Positions 59,256 to 64,000 of a stretch of 64,000 bases of DNA are shown here, in pieces (the stretch's first letter is position 1; each line of letters starts with the position of its first letter). The notes beneath the pieces were generated by a model. That model was not told the DNA's origin, ran no database searches, and saw only the letters and a list, made by a program, of their open reading frames with translations. The stretch is from Micromonospora sp. HK10 (GTDB lineage: Bacteria; Actinomycetota; Actinomycetes; Mycobacteriales; Micromonosporaceae): contig NZ_KQ058896.1 of assembly GCF_000982955.1 (NCBI RefSeq), positions 744 through 64,743 of the forward strand, in the 5' to 3' direction. The translations under genes were made by a program, and so were the position numbers.

Positions 59256-59417
59256 ACGGGCCGCCTTCGGCCGTGGCGCGGACGCCGAGCCGCATCACGG
59301 GCCGCGCTCCGGCCCTGGCGCGGACGCCGAGCCGCATCACGGGCCGCCCTCCGGCCCTGGCGCGGACGCCGAGCCGCATCACGGGCCGCCCTCCGGCCCT
59401 GGCGCGGACGCCCAGCC
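59251..59417. repeat. four ~42-bp tandem repeats
   Basis: Units start at 59251, 59292, 59334 and 59376 with GCATCACGGGCCG and contain TGGCGCGGACGCC; the first is 41 bases, the others 42. The array overlaps the right arm of the hairpin and fills most of the gap before the prepilin peptidase gene. No gene is present in it. Confidence 0.85.
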
Positions 59418-59432
59418 GCGCCGGGGCGCGGG

Positions 59433-60209
59433 TCACGTCGCGGTGAGCACGAGCGTGGCGGCGGTGGCGGCGATGAGGAACGGGCCGAACGGCAGGTGAC
59501 TGGACCAGCGGACCCGCCGGGCCACCAGCAGCGCCAGGCCGGCCAGGGCGGAGAGGGCGAGGCCGAGGAGCAGCCCGGCGAGCAGCACCGGCCAGCCGTG
59601 CCAGCCGAGCAGCACGCCGGCCCCGAGCGCCAGCTTGGCGTCGCCCAGGCCGAAGCCGCGCCGGCCGAGCAGCAGCGTGGTGGCCGCGAACCCCGCGCCG
59701 AGCGTGAGACCGGCCGCGGTGGCCCGCAGCCACGGCGCCGGTCCCGGCCCGGCGAGCGCGGCCAGCCCGAGCAGCGTCCAGGCGCCGGCCGCCGCCGGCC
59801 AGGTTAGGCGGTCGGGGAGCCGGTGCACCGCGGCGTCGACCAGGGCCAGCGGGATCGCCCAGGCAAGCCACCAGGCCAGCGCCGCCCGCACCGGCAGCGA
59901 CCCGCCGGTCAGCGCGAGCGCCGCCACCGCGCCGGCCAGACCCAGCTCCACCAGGCCGGGCGCCGCGCCGACCCGGGCGCCGCAGGCCGGGCAGCGCGCC
60001 GCCGGTCCGAGCGCCGGCAGCGGCCGGTCCAGGCCGATCGGTGCGGCGCAGCGATCGCACCCCGCCCGGTCCGGCGACCCCGGGGGTACGGCGTACCGGG
60101 CGACCGCCAGCCGGAGCAGCGGCACGATCGTGAGGGCGGCGAGCAGGCGTACCCACGGACGGTCCGGGCTGGCCGCCCGGTGTGGGTTGTCGACCCGTTC
60201 GGCCGTCAC
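59433..60209 (-). CDS. type IV prepilin peptidase (A24)
   Basis: This 258-residue membrane peptidase processes prepilins and, in Tad systems, Flp pilins. The N-terminal cytoplasmic part has CDRC and CPAC pairs (about residues 41-74). The catalytic Asp pair is in VDAAVHRLPD and GFGLGDAKL (GxGD). About seven transmembrane helices follow. The GTG at 60209 with GGAGGGG upstream is chosen. It lies opposite the Tad pilus genes at 60801-64000 and probably serves them. Confidence 0.9.
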   Translation of the reverse strand: MTAERVDNPHRAASPDRPWVRLLAALTIVPLLRLAVARYAVPPGSPDRAGCDRCAAPIGLDRPLPALGPAARCPACGARVGAAPGLVELGLAGAVAALALTGGSLPVRAALAWWLAWAIPLALVDAAVHRLPDRLTWPAAAGAWTLLGLAALAGPGPAPWLRATAAGLTLGAGFAATTLLLGRRGFGLGDAKLALGAGVLLGWHGWPVLLAGLLLGLALSALAGLALLVARRVRWSSHLPFGPFLIAATAATLVLTAT

Positions 60210-60800
60210 GCCGCCCCTCCCGGACGGTCGCGCACCGTTCCACCGTGGAGCACGGAGAGTGATTTCGGCCGGGTTCGGATGTGACGTCCGGGGCGCGGCA
60301 CGGGCCACCGGGCGACGCATCCACGAGCATCGACCTCGGTGGCCGGGCGGCCCGGACCGGCAGTGGCGGTGGCGGGACAGAACGGACCAGAGGCGTCGTT
60401 GTCCCCCATACCTCCGCCGGCCCGGCCGGGCCCGGTCCGGCGGATTCCCGCCCAGGGTGCGGCCACTCCTGTCGCCACACCGGCCGGCCCGCCGACCCGA
60501 CCCGCTCTCCCGAGGTCCACGGCCCACCACCACCTGTCATCACTGAGAGTGTTCACTTGAATTGCCTCTGTTGCATCGGCGGACGTGAGCTTATGCTCGC
60601 CCCTTGGGTACGACGCAACCCCCGGATGAATTCGCGTCGGAGACCGAGTGGAGACGACCTTTCCCCGTTAGCTGAAGATCCGTACAGGTAAATGCAGCGG
60701 TAGCCGGAAGAGGCCCGGACGGAGACATCCGGGCACGGTTCCGCCTGCCCGGAGCACGCCCCCGCGGCCACTCCGGGTCGCCATCGAGGAGGGCGCGGCA
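60210..60800. other. divergent promoter region of the Tad locus
   Basis: 591 bases without a supported gene. The part near 60540-60690 is less GC-rich than its surroundings and probably holds promoters for the plus-strand pilus operon. Confidence 0.4.
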
Positions 60801-61367
60801 TTGCGTACATGGCATTCCCGCCGATGGGCAAGCTGCCTGCTCAGCCTGGCCGTGCTGGGCCTGGGCGCCGGCTGCGGGAGCGAACCGGAGGCGGTGACCC
60901 AGCCGCTGACCGGCGGCGGCAACGCTCCGGTCGCCCATTCCGTGGCGGACGAGGAGGCCGCCGGGAAAGCGGCGCTCGCCGCCTATTCCGGCTATCTCGA
61001 GGCGTCCCGCGCGGCAAACGCACGCAGTGATCCCGGTCATCCCGCACTGGCCCGATTCCTGGCGGATCCGCTGCTGACCAAGGTCCAGGTGACAATTCGC
61101 GAGGCGAAGGAGCACGGTGCCATGCGGACCGGGACGCTGCTCTCCGACCCCACCGTCGTGTCGGTCGACCTGACCGCCGACCCGCCCACCGTGCAGATCC
61201 AGGACTGCCTGGACGCCACCCGCTACCGCCTCGTCTACGCCAAGAACCACCGGGTCGTTCCCGGTAGCCGCGGCGGGCGCTACCTGGCGACGGCCACCGC
61301 GACCCGGTACCCGGACGGCCGCTGGCTGATCAACGCGGGCGCCGCACATCAGGACCAGCCGTGCTGA
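60801..61367 (+). CDS. lipoprotein at the head of the Tad pilus operon
   Basis: This 188-residue exported protein has a signal with lipobox LGAGC (Cys25), so it is a lipoprotein. The mature part has a helical domain and a small beta domain (VVSVDLTADPPTVQIQDCLDATRYRLVYA), resembling a compact NTF2-like fold. The TTG start is preceded by GAGGAGGG. It overlaps the next gene by 7 bases and so belongs to the pilus operon. Confidence 0.78.
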   Translation: MRTWHSRRWASCLLSLAVLGLGAGCGSEPEAVTQPLTGGGNAPVAHSVADEEAAGKAALAAYSGYLEASRAANARSDPGHPALARFLADPLLTKVQVTIREAKEHGAMRTGTLLSDPTVVSVDLTADPPTVQIQDCLDATRYRLVYAKNHRVVPGSRGGRYLATATATRYPDGRWLINAGAAHQDQPC

Positions 61368-62311
61368 CCTGGGGAGGAAGGGGTGTCCCGGCCCGCCCGA
61401 CCCGGGCCGGGACACCCCGCAGGAGGCTGCTCGCCGGCGGCCTGGCGGTCCTGCTGGCCCTGGCCGGCAGCCCCGCCCGGGCCGCCGACCCCGGCGGCGA
61501 GTGCCCGCCCGGGCAGAACGACTGCAACGTCTGGGACGACGACCCGGGCGTGCCAGGCAAGCCCGGCGGGGGCGGTGACCCCGATGGCGGCGGATCCGGC
61601 TCCGGCTCCGGATCCGGCGGGAAGTGCCAGTGGAACGGCCGGGTCGTGCCCTGCTACGACGAATACCTGGGCTGGTTCAACAACGGCGACGGCTGCTACT
61701 ACAAGCTCGCCAGTCCCCAGCCGCCCGCGCCGGAGGGCAGCACGTGGTACGTCCGGACCTGCAACGGCGGTACCGCCGGCGACCAGGTCAACGTGCTGCT
61801 GGACACCCCGCCGCCCGGATTCGGCACCCCGCCCGACCCCGAGGAGCTGGCCCGCCGGGCGCTCGCCTCGATCAGCCTGCTGCCGCCCCGGATCGCGGTC
61901 GCGCCCCGGCGGAGCAAAGGGCCGGGCCTGGTCGGGCTGCCGGTCTGGATGTGGGCCAGCCCCGGGCCGTCCTACTTCGGGCCGCTCACCGCGTCCGCCT
62001 CGGACCGTGGACTGACCGTCGAGATCACCGCGCGGGTCACCCGGATCGTCTGGTCGATGGGCGACGGCACCGAGGTCACCTGCACCGGACCCGGCACCCC
62101 CTACACCGCCAGCGGCCCGCGCGCCGGGCAGCCCTCCCCGGACTGCGGCTACGACCGCGGCTACGACCGCGCGGACACCTACCGGGTCGGCGCCACCACG
62201 TTCTGGACCGTGCACTGGTCCGGCGGGAACGACAGCGGCGACATCGCCCAGAACCGGGTCAGCGGAACGATCCCGGTGCAGATCAACGAGCTTCAGGTGG
62301 TGACCGGATGA
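61361..62311 (+). CDS. secreted protein of the Tad locus
   Basis: This 316-residue protein has an N-terminal signal (RRRLLAGGLAVLLALAG, cleavage near ARA42), a Gly/Ser-rich linker (about 68-86) and a globular part with four or more cysteines (CQWNGRVVPCYDEYLGW and VRTCNGG). A PKD-like ending (VTRIVWSMGDGTEVTCTGPG) follows. The same gene order occurs in streptomycete Tad loci, where it is annotated only as hypothetical or ATP/GTP-binding. The GTG start overlaps the lipoprotein gene and its stop overlaps cpaB. Confidence 0.78.
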   Translation: MLTWGGRGVPARPTRAGTPRRRLLAGGLAVLLALAGSPARAADPGGECPPGQNDCNVWDDDPGVPGKPGGGGDPDGGGSGSGSGSGGKCQWNGRVVPCYDEYLGWFNNGDGCYYKLASPQPPAPEGSTWYVRTCNGGTAGDQVNVLLDTPPPGFGTPPDPEELARRALASISLLPPRIAVAPRRSKGPGLVGLPVWMWASPGPSYFGPLTASASDRGLTVEITARVTRIVWSMGDGTEVTCTGPGTPYTASGPRAGQPSPDCGYDRGYDRADTYRVGATTFWTVHWSGGNDSGDIAQNRVSGTIPVQINELQVVTG

Positions 62312-62967
62312 GCGTGGCGACCCGGAACGGGACTCCGATGGAAGCGCCGGTGGCACCGCCCCGGGTGGTCCGCCAGCGGCGGATCCGCCCCGGCCTGCTC
62401 GGCCTGGCGGTCCTGCTCATCGCGCTCGGCGGGCTCGGCTCCGCCTTCGCGGTCACCTCGGTCCGGTCCACCGGCAGCTACCTGGCGGTGGCCCGCCCGG
62501 TCGACGTCGGCCACCAGTTCACCACCGACGACCTGGTCACGGTGCGGGTGTCCGGCGGCCGGGAGCTGCGCCCGGTGCCCGCCAGCCGGCTCAAGGAGGT
62601 GCTGGGCCTGCGGGCGGCCGTCCGGCTCGCCCCCGGCACCCTGCTCACCCCCAACCAGCTCACCGACACCCCGCTGCTCGGCCCCGACCAGCAGCAGATC
62701 GCGTTGGGCCTGGACCGCAGCCAGGTGCCCGCCCGCCGGCTGCACCCCGGCGACAAGCTGCTGCTGGTGAGCACCCCGGACCGCAGCGCCGGCGGCGCGG
62801 GCGGCAACGGTGGCACCCGGTTCCCGGCCGTCGTGATCGACGCCGTCGACCAGGACAACAACAACGACGTGGTGGTCTACCTGGCGCTGGCCGTCCGGGA
62901 CGTGCCGGCGGTGGTGGCGCTGAACGCGGCCGACCGGGTGGCGCTCGTGCTCACCGAGGCGGCCTGA
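62308..62967 (+). CDS. cpaB: SAF-domain pilus assembly protein CpaB/RcpC
   Basis: This 219-residue protein has one transmembrane helix (about 28-50), a SAF domain at about 58-120 (LAVARPVDVGHQFTTDDLVTVRV and APGTLLTPNQL) and a beta-rich C-terminus. CpaB (RcpC) helps assemble the Flp/Tad secretin or pilus base. It overlaps both neighbours, so it is in one operon. Confidence 0.88.
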   Translation: MSVATRNGTPMEAPVAPPRVVRQRRIRPGLLGLAVLLIALGGLGSAFAVTSVRSTGSYLAVARPVDVGHQFTTDDLVTVRVSGGRELRPVPASRLKEVLGLRAAVRLAPGTLLTPNQLTDTPLLGPDQQQIALGLDRSQVPARRLHPGDKLLLVSTPDRSAGGAGGNGGTRFPAVVIDAVDQDNNNDVVVYLALAVRDVPAVVALNAADRVALVLTEAA

Positions 62968-63800
62968 TGGCGATCATCGCCCTGGTCTCGGCGAAAGGCT
63001 CGCCCGGGGTCACCACCGCCGCGCTGGCCGCCGCGCTGAGCTGGCACCGGCGGCTGGTGCTGGCCGAGTGCGACCCGGCCGGCGGCTCGATCCTCGCCGG
63101 CTACCTGGGCGGGGCGCTGGACGGCCCCCGGGGCCTGGGCGAACTGGCCGTCGGGGAGTTGCGCGACGGCAACCTGGACACCGCCTTCTGGTCGCAGCTG
63201 GTCGACCTGGACGCGCCGAAGCGGGAACGGCTGCTGCTGCCCGGCGTGGTCGATCCCGCCCAGGCCGGCAGCGTGATCCCGCTCTGGCAGCGGTTCGCCG
63301 ACTACTTCACCGGGCTGGAGAACGGCGTTCCGCCGTACGACGTGCTGGTCGACTGCGGCCGGCTGCTGGTCCCCGGTCCACCGTGGCCGCTGCTCCGCGC
63401 CGCCGCGGTGGTGCTACTGGTCACCCGCGCGCACCTGCCCGACCTCTCGGCCACCCGGGCGGCCGTCCGGGCCATCGAGCGGGATCTCACCGAACACCGG
63501 GTTCCCCCAGGCACGCTGCGCCTGCTGGTGGTCGGCGACGGGCACGGCACCAGCGAGATCAGCAAGTCCCTGGGGCTGCCGGTGATCGCCCGGCTGCCGC
63601 ACGACCCGCGTACCGCCGAGGTGCTCAGCCTGGGCGGGACCGTCCGCGCCGGACGGCCGCTGATGCGCGCGGCCGGCGGGCTGGAGGTGCCGATCCGGGC
63701 GCTGCTGGACCGGCGGCGGGCCCGGCTGGCCTGGCCGCGGATGACACCGCCGCAGGCGCTGACCGCCGCGAGCGGGACGGAGGTGCCCGGTGCGGTTTGA
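62967..63800 (+). CDS. TadZ/CpaE-like MinD-type pilus localisation ATPase
   Basis: This 277-residue P-loop protein of the MinD/ParA group has a deviant Walker A as SAKGSPGVTTAALAAAL (about 8-24), with an acidic DPAGGS (34-39) in the switch and DVLVDCGRLL later. TadZ/CpaE proteins place the Tad machinery in the cell. The gene starts in the cpaB stop and overlaps the CpaF gene by 11 bases. Confidence 0.85.
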   Translation: MAIIALVSAKGSPGVTTAALAAALSWHRRLVLAECDPAGGSILAGYLGGALDGPRGLGELAVGELRDGNLDTAFWSQLVDLDAPKRERLLLPGVVDPAQAGSVIPLWQRFADYFTGLENGVPPYDVLVDCGRLLVPGPPWPLLRAAAVVLLVTRAHLPDLSATRAAVRAIERDLTEHRVPPGTLRLLVVGDGHGTSEISKSLGLPVIARLPHDPRTAEVLSLGGTVRAGRPLMRAAGGLEVPIRALLDRRRARLAWPRMTPPQALTAASGTEVPGAV

Positions 63801-64000
63801 GCCGGTCAACCACGACCCGCGGCAGCAGCCCGCCCTGACGTCCACCGTGCCACCGCTGGTGGCCCCGCCGAACGGCCGGCACCCCGGCCCGCCCCCGGTG
63901 CCCTTCCCGCCACCGGTGGTCGCCCCGCCGCCCCGCCCCCGGGTCGACTTCGCCGTGGTGCGTGAGCTGCGCCGGGAGCTCAGCGAGCGGCTCACCCACT
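63790..64000 (+). CDS. cpaF: CpaF/TadA secretion ATPase, N-terminus (runs off the window)
   Basis: The frame from GTG 63790 encodes MRFEPVNHDPRQQP followed by a proline-rich linker and DFAVVRELRRELSERLTH, which matches the N-terminal helix of CpaF/TadA ATPases before the secretion ATPase core. It is cut by the window end. It powers Flp pilus assembly in relatives. Position after cpaB and the TadZ-like gene supports the call. Confidence 0.8.
   Translation, partial: MRFEPVNHDPRQQPALTSTVPPLVAPPNGRHPGPPPVPFPPPVVAPPPRPRVDFAVVRELRRELSERLTH

Noticed and set aside
60540..60790. Riboswitch before the Tad lipoprotein gene
   Set aside because: No conserved cyclic-di-nucleotide or other aptamer core could be recognised in the less GC-rich stretch.

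Overview
The window is high-GC actinobacterial DNA, most likely from Micromonospora or a close relative (Micromonosporaceae). The support is strong G/C third-position bias, GTG/TTG starts with 4-base overlaps, many leaderless promoters, an XRE/DUF397 pair, a DUF6244-like gene, a stressosome operon and a Streptomyces-style Tad pilus locus. No rRNA or CRISPR array was seen. There is one tRNA.

Layout. 1-6650: a divergent HAMP sensor (partial) and an ATPase/GAF/SpoIIE phosphatase, then an FAD oxidoreductase with a LexA box, and oligopeptidase B. 6706-12100: PLP dehydratase, a fused polysaccharide deacetylase/glycosyltransferase with a membrane partner, and a DinB-like enzyme divergent from an AraC regulator. 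12204-18320: a six-gene minus-strand stressosome operon (RsbR, RsbS, RsbT, phosphatase, histidine kinase, response-regulator phosphatase) with a divergent STAS antagonist. 18330-28121: transporters and their divergent regulators, MscL, an SOS-boxed small gene, PP2C, a PadR/ABC operon, an Eis-like acetyltransferase and a ZIP-like transporter. 28130-31240: repeats, a secreted beta-helix protein, an SDR enzyme and a zinc-ribbon protein.

31350-about 44500 looks like accessory DNA inserted at tRNA-Lys(TTT). It holds a large serine recombinase that reads through the tRNA 3' end, a replication-relaxation protein with an origin-like repeat cluster, a decayed stretch, an operon of a small membrane protein, an N6-adenine methylase and a half-size HsdS divergent from an unrecognised wHTH protein, an XRE/DUF397 pair, a run of four small Micromonospora-type genes, and a PadR/membrane-protein pair. 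44548-48165 is a secreted I36-like peptide gene coupled to a MacB-type ABC exporter. An IS256 scar follows at 48165-48600.

49086-58423 mixes an LCM-type methyltransferase with a membrane partner, LtrA, an RNA methyltransferase and several small or unrecognised proteins. 58530-64000 carries a PAP2 phosphatase, repeats, and the start of a Tad/Flp pilus locus (prepilin peptidase, lipoprotein, secreted protein, CpaB/SAF, TadZ/CpaE, start of CpaF/TadA).

Shared regulation: at least nine genes have a TANNNT hexamer 6-7 bases before the start codon, the layout of leaderless transcription. Two of them (4356 and 20928) carry a LexA operator immediately upstream of or overlapping that hexamer.
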